62,291 nt of DNA from Alphaproteobacteria bacterium (lineage in GTDB: Bacteria > Pseudomonadota > Alphaproteobacteria > TMED109). The position numbers were made by a program, and so were the translations under genes. The DNA is taken from the NCBI GenBank assembly GCA_022819905.1, contig JAJEGJ010000071.1:1-62291 (forward strand), read 5' to 3'. Positions 1-8,914 of the stretch are shown here, piece by piece; within the stretch, counting starts at the first letter, position 1; every line of letters begins with the position of its first letter. The notes beneath the pieces are model-generated. The model was not told the origin of the DNA, did no database searches, and saw only the letters and a program-made list of their open reading frames with translations.

Positions 1-2
1 GG

Positions 3-173
3 ACCTACGCGCAGGAAGGCGGGAGCGTGTTCAGGGAAAACTGCGGAATCCGGATCCTGCAGGGAGAACACCGGAGCTTCATGCAGACGTTTCTTCGGGA
101 AATCGGCTCCGGCGGCTGCTCGGTGAAACCCATGCCGGGAAACTTCGGTTTCCGCGTGCTGCTGGAATCGTAG
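3..173 (+). CDS. 3' end of an unidentified gene
   Basis: An open frame enters from the left edge and ends at a TAG at 171-173, giving the last 56 residues of a protein. The tail holds two cysteines and several glycines and ends in RVLLES. I see no motif that names a family. The frame is open through the whole partial stretch and uses GC-rich third positions, which supports coding, but the piece is too short to be certain. Confidence 0.35.
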   Translation, partial: TYAQEGGSVFRENCGIRILQGEHRSFMQTFLREIGSGGCSVKPMPGNFGFRVLLES

Positions 174-226
174 GCGCCGGCGTTCCTGGTTCCTAAAGGC
201 GGCCGGGAGGCCCGGCATCCATCCTG

Positions 227-715
227 CTAGGCGGTGGCGCTGCTGCCCGTGGCCAGCGGCCGAACCGCGCCCCCGTCCTGTCGTGCGGCGAAGATGGCCT
301 GCAATGCCTGTGACGGGGCCAGCAGGTCCGCCAGCGTGTGCCGGTCCAGCACGTTGATGAAGGCCGCGAGGGCCGACTCCAGCACGTTGGTCAGCACGCA
401 CGGCCCCGCGATCGGACACGTGTTGTTCTCTTCGCCGCGGAAGCATTCGACCAGGTGGACGTCACCCTCGGTCACCCTGAACACGTCGCCGAGGCTGATC
501 TCGTCGGCCGGCATGGCGAGCTTCAAGCCGCCCTTCCTGCCGCGCGACGTCGCAATGAAACCATGCTGCCCCAGCCGATGCGTCAGCTTCGTGAGGTGGT
601 TCACGGAAATGCCGTACGCAGTGGCAATCTCGTGAATCGTGCAGCGCCGGTGAGGGTTGAGCCCGAGGTAGATCAGAGCCCTCAACGAATAGTCGCTGTA
701 TCGCTTTAGTTGCAT
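227..715 (-). CDS. nsrR: Rrf2-family regulator, NsrR-like nitric oxide sensor
   Basis: The 162-residue protein starts MQLKRYSDYSLRALIYL, the classic Rrf2 winged-helix opening, with a recognition region near residues 25-60 (SVNHLTKLTHRLG). A cysteine cluster with spacing C-x8-C-x5-C lies in VECFRGEENNTCPIAGPC, in the position where NsrR binds its Fe-S cluster. NsrR proteins repress nitric oxide detoxification genes and release DNA when NO attacks the cluster. The residues after the cluster (FINVLDRHTLADLL) also follow NsrR. No NO-detoxification gene (hmp, norB) is next to it here, so its targets must lie elsewhere. A different Rrf2 regulator (11142-11600) controls the SUF operon. Family assignment is firm; the NsrR label is likely. 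Confidence 0.8.
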   Translation of the reverse strand: MQLKRYSDYSLRALIYLGLNPHRRCTIHEIATAYGISVNHLTKLTHRLGQHGFIATSRGRKGGLKLAMPADEISLGDVFRVTEGDVHLVECFRGEENNTCPIAGPCVLTNVLESALAAFINVLDRHTLADLLAPSQALQAIFAARQDGGAVRPLATGSSATA

Positions 716-890
716 GACTGACTTCCCGACGGGCGCGCGCGGTAACCCGGGAGTGCCAATCTAACTGAAACGCTGATGCGAGTCCGTGTGCACACGTTTC
801 CTGTCTGCAAGCAGGGGCCGGTCCAAGGCGGCGTTACGCATGGTCTTCGGTGCATCGCGGCTGCCGCCGGGACGTCCGTTGATCAGTCGT

Positions 891-1638
891 TCACGCTGTG
901 CGCAACGATGTGTGTGGCGGTCGACATGACGGGCGGGGGCGCCGGGTAGCTGCTCGTGCTCCGCGGCCGCCTCGACCCTTGCCCCGTGTCCGGTGCCGGT
1001 GGCCTCTGGGGTCGAAATTGTGACCGTGCGCCCACATGCCGCGCTTCGCTTCACGGGCCTCCCGCTCGACGCGCTTGTAGCGGTCGCCGTAGGCGGCGAT
1101 TGCGTGTCCTTCCCGCACCAGCCATTCCCCGATGTCCCTGCCCTTGCAGGTGACGGTACCGAGCAGGCACCCGAAATCGTCCGTGCCCTCGACGAAGACG
1201 CGGACGCGTTTGCCGCCGATTTCCCGTATCAGCGCGCTCTTCACGTGCCTTCCGTGGTTGAACCAGTAGCCGTCCTGATCTTGCCTGCTGGTCCCATTCG
1301 GGCGCGTCGAGCCCTACGAGCCGCACTTCCTATCCGTCCACCCGGATCCCGTCGCCGTCCGTCACGTAGGCCTTCCCCTTGAGTGTGCGGGGTGCGCTTG
1401 CGAACCAGCCTGCGGGGCGGAGTCGACCGGCGGATGATTTTCTTCCGGAAACTGCTTGTCGCTGCCTTCGTCTTGCCCTTCTCCGACGGCCCTTTCGCCG
1501 GTACCGGCGGGAACGCTTTCCGAAGGCGACTGCGCGCAAGACGAAGACCGCGACACCGAACGCAATCAACCACCCCCAACCCGCGAGCTGCCCGGAGAGG
1601 GCCTCCAAGAACATGTCCTCCAAGCCGACGTTGTCCAA
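891..1638 (-). pseudogene. decayed thermonuclease (SNase-like), membrane-anchored
   Basis: Three minus-strand pieces together read as one staphylococcal-nuclease-like protein. The N-terminal piece (from an ATG at 1638) has a membrane segment near residues 20-38, then a basic stretch and GKAYVTDGDGIRVDG. An in-frame TAG at 1330-1332 interrupts it directly before VRLVGLDAPEWDQ, the catalytic region. The frame then shifts once more before YWFNHGRHVKSALIREIGG and continues through GRDIGEWLVREGHA and AKRGMWAHGHNFDP, the usual end of the domain. The basic arginine-rich middle looks unnatural in its frame, so another pair of indels may lie there. At least one nonsense change and one frameshift make it nonfunctional unless they are sequencing errors. 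Confidence 0.7.
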
Positions 1639-1814
1639 CGGTGTTGCCCCGGGCTGTCAGGCCCGCTTGCGGCGTAAGCACACTATGCAGCGGGATCGCA
1701 GCCCACGAGAAGCGTTCCGCCGCCGAACCTTCCAACAGGTGCCGCTTGACCCATGCGGGCGCACGGCCTCGACACCCATGGCCTCAGCGATTCTTCCCGC
1801 CCCGAGGCCAACGA

Positions 1815-1994
1815 CTAGATGATGCCGAGTTCACGCAGTTTCGACATATCGCCGGTCTTGCGGAAGTGCCTCCAGGCTTCCTCCTTCGGTGTGTTCGCGT
1901 CCCTGAGCTCGCCGGTGCGCATGTTGCGCCACTTCTGCAGGCGCTCGTCGAACTCCCACGGCTGAAAATCACTCTGTCGTTCTTTCGCGCTCAT
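1815..1994 (-). CDS. small conserved-looking hypothetical protein
   Basis: A 59-residue soluble protein starting MSAKERQSDF, rich in charged residues with a tryptophan-containing middle (WRHFRKTGDMSKL). A longer frame reaches 2087 but its first codon would sit on the start codon of the divergent dioxygenase gene at 2086, so I chose the internal ATG at 1994. No family recognised. Coding status rests on composition and the absence of anything better in the interval. Confidence 0.5.
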   Translation of the reverse strand: MSAKERQSDFQPWEFDERLQKWRNMRTGELRDANTPKEEAWRHFRKTGDMSKLRELGII

Positions 1995-2085
1995 GCCGGA
2001 AATTGTAGCAAGCTCGACTTGGCTGGTTTCCGTATAGTTCCAAATATTTTCGGCCAATCCCCGCGACCCCTGACGAGGACGTGCC

Positions 2086-2847
2086 ATGCTGACTGCCGAG
2101 CAAATCGGGCAATACCACGAAGACGGCTACGTAATCCCAGACTACCGTTTGCCCGACTCCGACCTTGCCGACATCCGCAGTCACCACGAACGCCTGGTTG
2201 CCCGCCACCCGGAGTTCCGAAACTACTGCCCGACGTTGCTGGCCTACGATCTCGCCTTCCTGAATTACGCGAGAAATCCCGACATCCTCGACATGGTCGA
2301 ACAGGTGCTGGGTCCGAATATCGCGCTCTGGAACTCGAGCTTCTTTGCCAAGCCGGCGCGGGACGGCTACGAGACGCCGTGGCATCAGGACGGTGAGTAC
2401 TGGCCGCTCCGACCGATGGCGACGTGCACGGTATGGATCGCCGTGGACGCTGCGAGCTCCGAAAACGGCTGCCTGCAGGTCATCCGGGGCAGCCACAAGG
2501 CGAGAAGGCTCCGCTCCCACCACACGAATGCCGACCCCGAGCTGACCTTGCATCAGGAGATCGACGACGACGAGATCGACCTCTCTGAAGCCGTGGGCCT
2601 GGAGCTCGAGGCCGGTCAGATCTCGCTGCATGACGTCTACCTGACGCACGGCTCCCTCGCCAACCGCTCGGAGCACCCGCGCCGAGGCATGACGCTCCGC
2701 TACATGCCGACGAGCACGGTCTTCGATCGGGACTTCGCGCGCCGCCTCACCGAGGAGAAGGGCGTGTCCGATCACACGAATCGCACGGTATTCCTCGTCC
2801 GTGGTATCGACGAGTCCGGCGAGAACGACTTCCGCCTTCGCCTGTAG
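2086..2847 (+). CDS. phytanoyl-CoA dioxygenase (PhyH) family protein
   Basis: A 253-residue protein of the Fe(II)/2-oxoglutarate oxygenase family. The iron-binding H-x-D is seen in WHQDGEYWPLRP near residue 103. The distal histidine is in DVYLTHGSLANRSEHPRRG, whose arginine would bind 2-oxoglutarate. GCLQVIRGSH is the strand typical of PhyH proteins acting on small-molecule substrates. The protein covers a full PhyH domain with nothing added. The substrate cannot be told from sequence; bacterial relatives hydroxylate lipids, ectoine or secondary metabolites. It stands alone, divergent from a small hypothetical gene. Confidence 0.85.
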   Translation: MLTAEQIGQYHEDGYVIPDYRLPDSDLADIRSHHERLVARHPEFRNYCPTLLAYDLAFLNYARNPDILDMVEQVLGPNIALWNSSFFAKPARDGYETPWHQDGEYWPLRPMATCTVWIAVDAASSENGCLQVIRGSHKARRLRSHHTNADPELTLHQEIDDDEIDLSEAVGLELEAGQISLHDVYLTHGSLANRSEHPRRGMTLRYMPTSTVFDRDFARRLTEEKGVSDHTNRTVFLVRGIDESGENDFRLRL

Positions 2848-2940
2848 CGCCTCGACAGACCCACGCTTGCCGGTCGACCCCTGCATGCCGGCCTGCTTGC
2901 CCGACCCCGACAGGCCGGGACCTGCAGGCGGTGGTCGTGC

Positions 2941-3450
2941 TTAGGCCGACCGCCCCTCCGTCGGTTCGATGAACACCGCGTCGGTCATCCAGCAATCCAC
3001 GTAGGGGTCCTTGGACTGGCGGGACAGGTAGAACCAATAGGCGACGCTCGTTGTCGCGTCCGTGAGAATCACCCGCTGCCGCGCCTGCGTGCCGTTCGAC
3101 TCCACCGGCCCGTAGCTCACCGCCCGAAAGTCCAGCATGAGGGCATAGGGGCCGTTGCGGATCATGCCGATGAAGCGCGGCAGCGGCCCGGTTTGGACGC
3201 GGTTGGCGGGAGAGGCGAAGCGAAAAGCAACCTCAATGCCGCGATTGCGCTCGTCGTTGTGGCGCAGCGCTTCGAGCTGAATGCGGACCACATCTTCCGG
3301 GGACAACATGGGCGCCGGTGTCAGGTCCCGGCTAAGCGGATCCCCGTCGCCGCTCTCGACTCCCTGCGCAAACACGGCGGCAGGCAGAAGCGCCAAACAG
3401 AGGAGGAAACGGGCAACCGGAATTCGTATCAACGTGGCTACCACTGACAT
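2941..3450 (-). CDS. exported DUF4864 protein
   Basis: The 169-residue product begins with a clear signal peptide (hydrophobic segment FLLCLALLPAAVFA, cut after AQ). The body starts LSPEDVVRIQLEALRHND, then AFRFASPANR and a C-terminal half ending in an aromatic-rich strand with VAYWFYLSRQ. This pattern matches DUF4864, a small periplasmic or secreted family of unknown role found in proteobacteria and cyanobacteria. I chose the ATG at 3450 because it places the signal peptide at the N-terminus; an upstream in-frame ATG at 3492 would add 14 residues. It is a single gene. Confidence 0.75.
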   Translation of the reverse strand: MSVVATLIRIPVARFLLCLALLPAAVFAQGVESGDGDPLSRDLTPAPMLSPEDVVRIQLEALRHNDERNRGIEVAFRFASPANRVQTGPLPRFIGMIRNGPYALMLDFRAVSYGPVESNGTQARQRVILTDATTSVAYWFYLSRQSKDPYVDCWMTDAVFIEPTEGRSA

Positions 3451-3697
3451 CCCCGCTTCCGTGACGATAACCGATGATACCCGTCCTCCCACCTGACCTC
3501 GAACGGGGCAAAAGGTGGGGCATCCTGTCGCTCTTCAGCGGCGTACCGTATTCCGGCCTCAGGGCGGTGCTGGGTGGTGCCCAGGCCGGTTCTGATGCAG
3601 CAACGCCAAGGCGTCTTGTGGACCTCCGTGTCCGCTGCACCATTTCGGCAGCCCAGCGACGCCGCTGGCATCGGGAAGCTCTTCCAAGAACTCAGGG

Positions 3698-4873
3698 CTA
3701 GGCGATCTCAGGAAACAGGCCCTCCTGTCGAGGATGCGCCGGCCCTCCTTCCGCAAACGGATCTTCAACTCTCTTCGCAATGCGCAAGCGCTCGCGGATG
3801 GCGGCCACAACGGGTGCTGGTCCGTACGCGCGGCCACGCTTCTCTCCCTCCGGAACGAGAAGGTTCGCGTCCACCAGCAACTTGAGGTCTCGGCTCGCAA
3901 GATTCTTGGAAACGTCTGCACTTACCCGGTAGGACGAGTTTCGCACCTTGCTCCCCAAGGCGGCCTGAAGCAGCGCCATCGCGGTGCGGTCAGGAAATCC
4001 GTTGGCTTCTACCAGTTCCGATAGCTCCCCGTAGATTCGTTCCACCTCCCGCATCCGCCGGAAGATTGTCGCAGCCTGCAGGTAATGGCCGCTCAGGCAA
4101 AAGCGAACCCACGGCTTGGCATTCCGCGTAGGATCCCACGAACCGCCGCCGACTTCTGCCAACACGTCGTAATACGCTTGCTGGTTGCGGCCGATGTACT
4201 CCTCGATCGAGGAAAATTCCGGCGCGACAAAGCCATCGCTTGCCAACACCGCAGTTTGGATACACCTGGCGGTCCGACCGTTTCCATCCGTAAACGGGTG
4301 CAACATCGCCAGGTTCAGGTGTGTCATGGAGGCGCGCAGGAAGACCGACTGCCCCGGGCCGTCGTTCACATAGTCCAAGAGCTTGCGAACCAGAGGTTCG
4401 AGCCTGTCGCGATCCACTCCCTCGTGGACCAGTTCACCGGTCCTGGAGCTTCGAACGCCGACCCATCCCGGGCGGTACTGACCCGGATTTGCCGCCAGGT
4501 TGTACTGGCAGATCATGAAATGGACGGCCAAGAGAACATCTTCCGTGATCCTGAAGGACCCGCTTTGGCGACGCTGGAGGATGTAGTCCATCGCTTCGCG
4601 GTAGCCGACGACGGCCAGCCACGTGTCCCGGTCGGTGGTCGAGGGATCTTCGCGGTCAACGGCAGCAATGGCATCTTCCTCGGAAACATTGATGCCTTCC
4701 ACGCTGTTCGACCCGGCCAAGGCGCGAGCCCGGGTCATGCGGGCCAGCAGGCCGGTCCAGCGACGTGGCTGCGTGGCAACGTAGCGACGTAGATTGTCGC
4801 GGATGCGAGCCGTAGCCTCTTCTACCCGTGTTTCCTCGTCATCCAGCGCACGATACGTAAACAGCATGATCAT
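3698..4873 (-). CDS. Fic-domain protein, probable AMP transferase
   Basis: The 391-residue protein contains the Fic active-site motif HPFTDGNGRTAR near residue 192. The histidine is the general base and the rest forms the phosphate-binding anion hole. An N-terminal inhibitory motif of the S-x-x-x-E-G type is visible in SNSVEGINVSEE near residue 55, which places it in the class with a built-in inhibitory helix whose glutamate blocks ATP. The C-terminal 100 residues look like a winged helix (ASRDLKLLVDANLLVPEGEKRGRAYG), as in many chromosomal Fic proteins. Such proteins usually AMPylate hydroxyl groups on target proteins; the target is unknown. It is a single gene with a palindromic AT-rich upstream region. 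Confidence 0.9.
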   Translation of the reverse strand: MIMLFTYRALDDEETRVEEATARIRDNLRRYVATQPRRWTGLLARMTRARALAGSNSVEGINVSEEDAIAAVDREDPSTTDRDTWLAVVGYREAMDYILQRRQSGSFRITEDVLLAVHFMICQYNLAANPGQYRPGWVGVRSSRTGELVHEGVDRDRLEPLVRKLLDYVNDGPGQSVFLRASMTHLNLAMLHPFTDGNGRTARCIQTAVLASDGFVAPEFSSIEEYIGRNQQAYYDVLAEVGGGSWDPTRNAKPWVRFCLSGHYLQAATIFRRMREVERIYGELSELVEANGFPDRTAMALLQAALGSKVRNSSYRVSADVSKNLASRDLKLLVDANLLVPEGEKRGRAYGPAPVVAAIRERLRIAKRVEDPFAEGGPAHPRQEGLFPEIA

Positions 4874-4895
4874 TTCAGGCTTGCAATTGATGTAA

Positions 4896-4916
4896 TATCA
4901 GATAATAACTGATATA
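4896..4916. promoter_or_regulatory. dyad upstream of the Fic gene
   Basis: A perfect inverted repeat, ATATCAG, seven spacer bases (ATAATAA), then CTGATAT, lies 23 bases upstream of the Fic start in the most AT-rich stretch of this part of the window. The symmetry and position fit an operator, perhaps for self-control through the C-terminal winged helix of the Fic protein. This is inferred from position only. Confidence 0.45.
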
Positions 4917-5135
4917 TAGTCAGCTAGCAACTGCAACTTAAGCACGTTGAAGTTAGTTTGACCGGCTCACGAGCCCTTCATCCGGTGTTCGCAGACCTCC
5001 CCTGAAGCCAGACTCCGCAGACCGTGCCAAGAGAACGGTACGGCGCGCCGTTCGAGAACGCGCTGCCCACTGACAAACCGGGCAAACACCCGGGCCGTAG
5101 GGCGTTAGGGTAAACCGGAGGTGGGGTCCGCGGTC

Positions 5136-5504
5136 TCAGCCGCGCTGGTCAGTCACTGCGCCGCCGAACGACACCGACTCCCCGCACCCGCACCGGGCGA
5201 CCTCGTTCGGGTTCTCGAACGTGAACCGGGACTGCAGGATGCTCTCCTCCCAACCGATCCGGCTGCCGGCCAGAAACAGCACCGCCGCCGGATCGATGAA
5301 CACCTTGACCCCGCGGTCCTCGATCACCTCGTCGGCCGGCCTCGCCTCGTCCGCGTACTCGACGTCGTAGGCCATGCCGGAGCAGCCGCCGGTCTTGAGG
5401 GCGATGCGGAGCCCCTGCGTGTCCTCTCCCCGGGCGGCAATCATGGCCCGGGCCCGCTCGGCGGCGACATCGGTCAGTGTCAGGAGCTTCGGCGCGTTGG
5501 TCAT
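5136..5504 (-). CDS. sufA: A-type Fe-S carrier of the SUF operon (SufA/IscA-like)
   Basis: A 122-residue HesB/IscA-family protein. The three conserved cysteines that hold a transferring Fe-S cluster are visible: one in GGCSGMAYDVEY near residue 38 and two in RCGCGESVSF near the C-terminus. It receives clusters from the SufBCD scaffold and passes them to client apoproteins. It is the last gene of the operon, 10 bases after sufT. The ATG at 5504 was preferred to a GTG one codon upstream. Confidence 0.9.
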   Translation of the reverse strand: MTNAPKLLTLTDVAAERARAMIAARGEDTQGLRIALKTGGCSGMAYDVEYADEARPADEVIEDRGVKVFIDPAAVLFLAGSRIGWEESILQSRFTFENPNEVARCGCGESVSFGGAVTDQRG

Positions 5505-5514
5505 CACGGTCCCT

Positions 5515-5874
5515 CTAGAAATAGCCTAGCTCAAGGCGCGCGGCCTCGCTCATCCGGTCGGGCGTCCACGGCGGCTCCCAGACGATATCGACCCTCACGT
5601 CACCCACGCCCGAGACTTCCCGAACGGCCTCCTCGACGCGCCCCGGAATGTACTGGGCTTCCGGACAGTGCGGCGTCGTCAACGTCATCGTGACGTCCAC
5701 ATCGCGGCCGTTCCGGATGGCGATGTCGTACACGAGCCCGAGTTCCCAGATGCTGACCGGGATCTCCGGGTCGTAGACGGTACCTATGGCGGCCACGACA
5801 GCCGGTCGAAGCGCTTCGGCGTGCTCGTCAGGGGTGACGGTGCCGGGCTGGGGCGGTGTGTCGTAATGGACCAT
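5515..5874 (-). CDS. sufT: SufT (MIP18/DUF59 family) Fe-S assembly factor
   Basis: A 119-residue protein with the MIP18 (DUF59) core: TVYDPEIPVSIWELGLVYDI, the V-x-V-T-M-T-L-T strand, and TTPHCPEA with the conserved cysteine. The C-terminal VWEPPWTPDRMSEAARLELG is characteristic of SUF-linked and Paa-type members. SufT assists maturation of Fe-S proteins, as shown for homologues in other bacteria. It sits between sufU (2-base gap) and sufA, as in many SUF operons. Confidence 0.9.
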   Translation of the reverse strand: MVHYDTPPQPGTVTPDEHAEALRPAVVAAIGTVYDPEIPVSIWELGLVYDIAIRNGRDVDVTMTLTTPHCPEAQYIPGRVEEAVREVSGVGDVRVDIVWEPPWTPDRMSEAARLELGYF

Positions 5875-5876
5875 GG

Positions 5877-6317
5877 CTATTCCGTCTGGACCGTTCCCGG
5901 CTCGTTGTCAAGCGCGGCCCGCAGCGTATGGAACGGCAGCGTGGCGCACTTCACCCGCATGGGGAACTCGCGCACGCCGGCCAGCACCTCGAGCTTGTCG
6001 AGACCGTCGGCCTCGGCGTCCGGCCCCGTCAGCATCTGCTGGAACCGGCGGAAGAGGTCGTGCGCCTCCTCGAGGGTCTTGCCCTTCAGCATGTCGGACA
6101 TGATGGAGGCCGTGGCCACGGAGATCGCGCAGCCCCGGGCGTCGAACGACACGTTGCGGATCACTCCGTCCTTGACCAGGACGTCGAGCGTGATCAAGTC
6201 GCCGCAGAGGGGATTGTGTCCCTTGGCCGTGCCGCTCGGCTCCGCCAGCCGCCCGGCGTTCCGCGGGTGCCGGCTGTGGTCGAGGATGACTTCCTGGTAG
6301 AGGTCGCGAAGGTCCAT
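5877..6317 (-). CDS. sufU: SufU, zinc-dependent sulfurtransferase of the SUF system
   Basis: The 146-residue protein has the IscU/SufU fold opening LYQEVILDHSRHPRN. The zinc ligand residues are seen in HNPLCGD, FDARGCAIS and VKCATLPF. The insertion before the last cysteine (roughly residues 95-125) marks it as SufU and not IscU. SufU takes persulfide sulfur from the SufS cysteine desulfurase and hands it to SufB. The start ATG overlaps the sufS stop by one base (TGATG); a GTG one codon earlier is possible. Confidence 0.9.
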   Translation of the reverse strand: MDLRDLYQEVILDHSRHPRNAGRLAEPSGTAKGHNPLCGDLITLDVLVKDGVIRNVSFDARGCAISVATASIMSDMLKGKTLEEAHDLFRRFQQMLTGPDAEADGLDKLEVLAGVREFPMRVKCATLPFHTLRAALDNEPGTVQTE

Positions 6318-7561
6318 CACGGCTGGAACAGCGCCTTTGCCTTGCCGAGACCTTCGACCAGGGCGTCGAAATCCGAAGCGTGCGTGTAGATGCCGAGCGA
6401 GGCGCGAATGGTTGCGGGCACGTCGAAGTGGCGCATCGCGGGCTGTGCGCAGTGATGCCCGACCCGGACGGCAACCCCTTCCCGGTCGAGCACGGTCCCC
6501 ACGTCGTGGGGGTGCACGTCATCCATCACGAACGAGATCGAGCCGGCTCGATGGCGGGGCGTGCCGATCAGGCGCACGCCGTCGACTGCCTGCAGGCGGT
6601 CGACCCCGTACTTCAGCACGACACTCTCATGGCGCTGGATGTTCTCGCTCCCGAAACGCTGCACGTAGTCGATGGCGGCGGCCAGCCCGACCGCACCAGC
6701 GATGTTCGGTGTGCCGGCCTCGTAGCGCGCCGGCGGCGGTGCGTACGTCGTCCGCTCGAACGTCACTTCCTCGATCATGGAACCGCCGCCCTGCCAGGGC
6801 GGGAGAGACGTCAGCAGGTCAAGCCGTCCGTAGAGCGCACCGATCCCGGAAGGCCCGTAGAGCTTGTGGCCCGAGAACGTGTAGAAGTCGCAGGCGAGGT
6901 CCTGCACGTCGACGGCCGCGTGCGGGACGGCCTGGCAGCCGTCGACCAGCGTGAGGATTCCCCGTTCACGGGCGCGGTGACAGATCTCGCGGGCCGGGAG
7001 CACGGTGCCGGTGGTGTTGGAGACGTGCGAGAACGCGATGAGCTGGGTCCGGTCGGTCACCTCCCGGAAGACCGCCTCGACGTCGACGTTCCCGTCCTGG
7101 TCGGCGGCCGCCGCGTGGATGCGCACGCCGGTCGCATCGCGCATCAGTTGCCACGGCACGATGTTGGAGTGGTGTTCGAGCACCGTGAGCACGATCTCGT
7201 CGTCCGGCTCGAGGCGACCGCTCCGGCCGAGCGTCTCGGCCACCAGATTGATCGCCTCGGTCGCCCCCCGGGTGAACACGATTTCCTCGGCCCGGCCGGC
7301 GTTGAGGAAGCGGCGCACGGTCTCGCGCGCGGCCTCGTACCGGTCGGTGGCCTGCGCCGAGAGCAAGTAGACCCCGCGGTGCACGTTGGCGTATTCCGAC
7401 TCGTAGAAATCCCGGAGTCCGTCCAGCACCGCGCGGGGCTTCTGGGCGCTCGCGGCGCTGTCCAGGAACGCGAGCGGGCGACCGTGCATCGGCCGCGCCA
7501 GCAGCGGGAAATCGTCCCGCGCGGCGAGGATTTCGGGGTTCTGGCCCGCGGGCGCGTTCAT
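6317..7561 (-). CDS. sufS: SufS cysteine desulfurase
   Basis: A 414-residue PLP enzyme of the SufS/CsdA group. The PLP lysine lies in FSGHKLYGPSGIGALYG near residue 227. The catalytic cysteine lies in RVGHHCAQPAM near residue 367, in the short loop typical of group II enzymes that depend on SufU or SufE. It removes sulfur from cysteine to supply cluster assembly. Its start overlaps the sufD stop by four bases and its stop overlaps sufU, so the genes are translationally coupled. Confidence 0.95.
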   Translation of the reverse strand: MNAPAGQNPEILAARDDFPLLARPMHGRPLAFLDSAASAQKPRAVLDGLRDFYESEYANVHRGVYLLSAQATDRYEAARETVRRFLNAGRAEEIVFTRGATEAINLVAETLGRSGRLEPDDEIVLTVLEHHSNIVPWQLMRDATGVRIHAAAADQDGNVDVEAVFREVTDRTQLIAFSHVSNTTGTVLPAREICHRARERGILTLVDGCQAVPHAAVDVQDLACDFYTFSGHKLYGPSGIGALYGRLDLLTSLPPWQGGGSMIEEVTFERTTYAPPPARYEAGTPNIAGAVGLAAAIDYVQRFGSENIQRHESVVLKYGVDRLQAVDGVRLIGTPRHRAGSISFVMDDVHPHDVGTVLDREGVAVRVGHHCAQPAMRHFDVPATIRASLGIYTHASDFDALVEGLGKAKALFQP

Positions 7562-8910
7562 GATGTGGCACTCCCCAGTGCGTGCAGTCGGTCGTCGACC
7601 AGACGCCGGATGAACTCACGCATGCCCTCGTGGGCGATGCGGTCGGCCACGGCGCCGGTGAAGGCCTCCATCAACAGGGCCCGCGCCAGCTGCTCGGACA
7701 GGCCACGGGAGCGGAGGTAGAACAGCGCGTCGGCGTCGAGCTCGCCGGTCGCGGAAGCATGGCTGCACGCCACGTCGTCGGTGAGGATCTCGAGCTCCGG
7801 CTTGCTTTCGGCGCGGGCGCCGGCGTTCAGGAGCAGGTTGCGGTTGTCGAGGGCCGCGTTGGTGCCCGAGGCATCCGGCAGCACCCGGATCCGCCCCTGG
7901 AAGGCGCCGCGCGCCGTGTCGGCGAAGATGCCCCGCCAGAGCTGCCGGCTCGTCCCCTCGCGGGCGTGGTGATCGAGGCGGGTCAGCGCGTCGATGTGGC
8001 CTGACCCCCTTGCCAGGCAGACGCCGTTGACCTCGCCGTCGGCGCCCGGCTCCTCGAGCGCAAGACGCGTCTCGGTCCGGACGGCGCCACCGGTCGCGGC
8101 CAGCACGAAGCCGGCATAGGCGGCACCGGCCCGCAGGCGGGCATGGGCGACGTCGACGTGCACGGCGGCCACGGATCCCGCGTCGGCCCGGACGTGCTCG
8201 AGGCGCGCGCCGGCGCCGACTGCGATGTCGGTGACGTGGTTGGTCCAGACGCCAGCACCGCCGCCCGCATGAACCTCGACGACGTGCGCCCGGGCACCGG
8301 CGCCAAGCGCAATCAGGGTGCGGAGGTGATGGGCTCGCGGTTCGTCGGTGTCGCGGGCGACGTGCACGATCTCGAGCGGATGGGCAAGCGCAACGCCGTC
8401 CTCGATCAGCAGGACGGCCCCGTCGGAAGCGAGCGCTGTGTTCAGCGCCACCAGTGCCTGGGGCCGGCGGTCCGTGACGCGCGACAGCCGCTCCTCGGCG
8501 AACGCGTCGGGGTCGCCGATGAGGTCGCGGGCCGCCTGCGGATTCTCCGCCAGCAGCGCGCTCAGCGTGGTGAGACGAACCCCCTTAGGCGGCTCGCCGG
8601 CGTCGGAGTGATCGCGGCTGAACCGGCCGTCCACGAACACGAGCCGATGGCGCGGCCCCTCGAGGTACGGAGCCGGCACCTCAGCATGTCGCGCGCCGTC
8701 CGGCGCCGCGGGCGCAAAGACCTGGCCGGTGAGGGCCGCCGTCGGCCCTGACCGCCACTCCTCGATCCTCGCCGTCGGCGGGCCGTCTTCCTCGAACTGG
8801 CGGAAGGCCTCTGCACGAAGCGCGTCAACCCAGGGCGTGCCCGAACCGGGCAGCGAGTCACGGCAGGCGGCAAACGCCGTTCGCTGTCCTGCCAGCCATG
8901 CGTCGGTCAT
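7558..8910 (-). CDS. sufD: SufD, scaffold subunit of SufBCD
   Basis: The 450-residue protein carries the SufB/SufD beta-helix core in its C-terminal two thirds, with the family signature ALDNRNLLLNAGARAESKPE and, further on, DDVACSHASATGELD. The C-terminal helical part ends with AFTGAVADRI. SufD pairs with SufB on the SufC ATPase dimer and is needed for iron entry. I chose the ATG at 8910, four bases after the sufC stop; an in-frame ATG at 8935-8937 would overlap sufC by 23 bases. Confidence 0.95.
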   Translation of the reverse strand: MTDAWLAGQRTAFAACRDSLPGSGTPWVDALRAEAFRQFEEDGPPTARIEEWRSGPTAALTGQVFAPAAPDGARHAEVPAPYLEGPRHRLVFVDGRFSRDHSDAGEPPKGVRLTTLSALLAENPQAARDLIGDPDAFAEERLSRVTDRRPQALVALNTALASDGAVLLIEDGVALAHPLEIVHVARDTDEPRAHHLRTLIALGAGARAHVVEVHAGGGAGVWTNHVTDIAVGAGARLEHVRADAGSVAAVHVDVAHARLRAGAAYAGFVLAATGGAVRTETRLALEEPGADGEVNGVCLARGSGHIDALTRLDHHAREGTSRQLWRGIFADTARGAFQGRIRVLPDASGTNAALDNRNLLLNAGARAESKPELEILTDDVACSHASATGELDADALFYLRSRGLSEQLARALLMEAFTGAVADRIAHEGMREFIRRLVDDRLHALGSATS

Positions 8911-8914
8911 GGTG

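Noticed and set aside
2848-2940. Possible small gene after the PhyH gene
   Set aside because: No frame with a start and stop of useful length; only GC-rich spacer.
5033-5053. Inverted repeat GAACGG/CCGTTC below the suf operon
   Set aside because: Short and interrupted; could be chance in GC-rich DNA, and no T-run follows, so not called a terminator.
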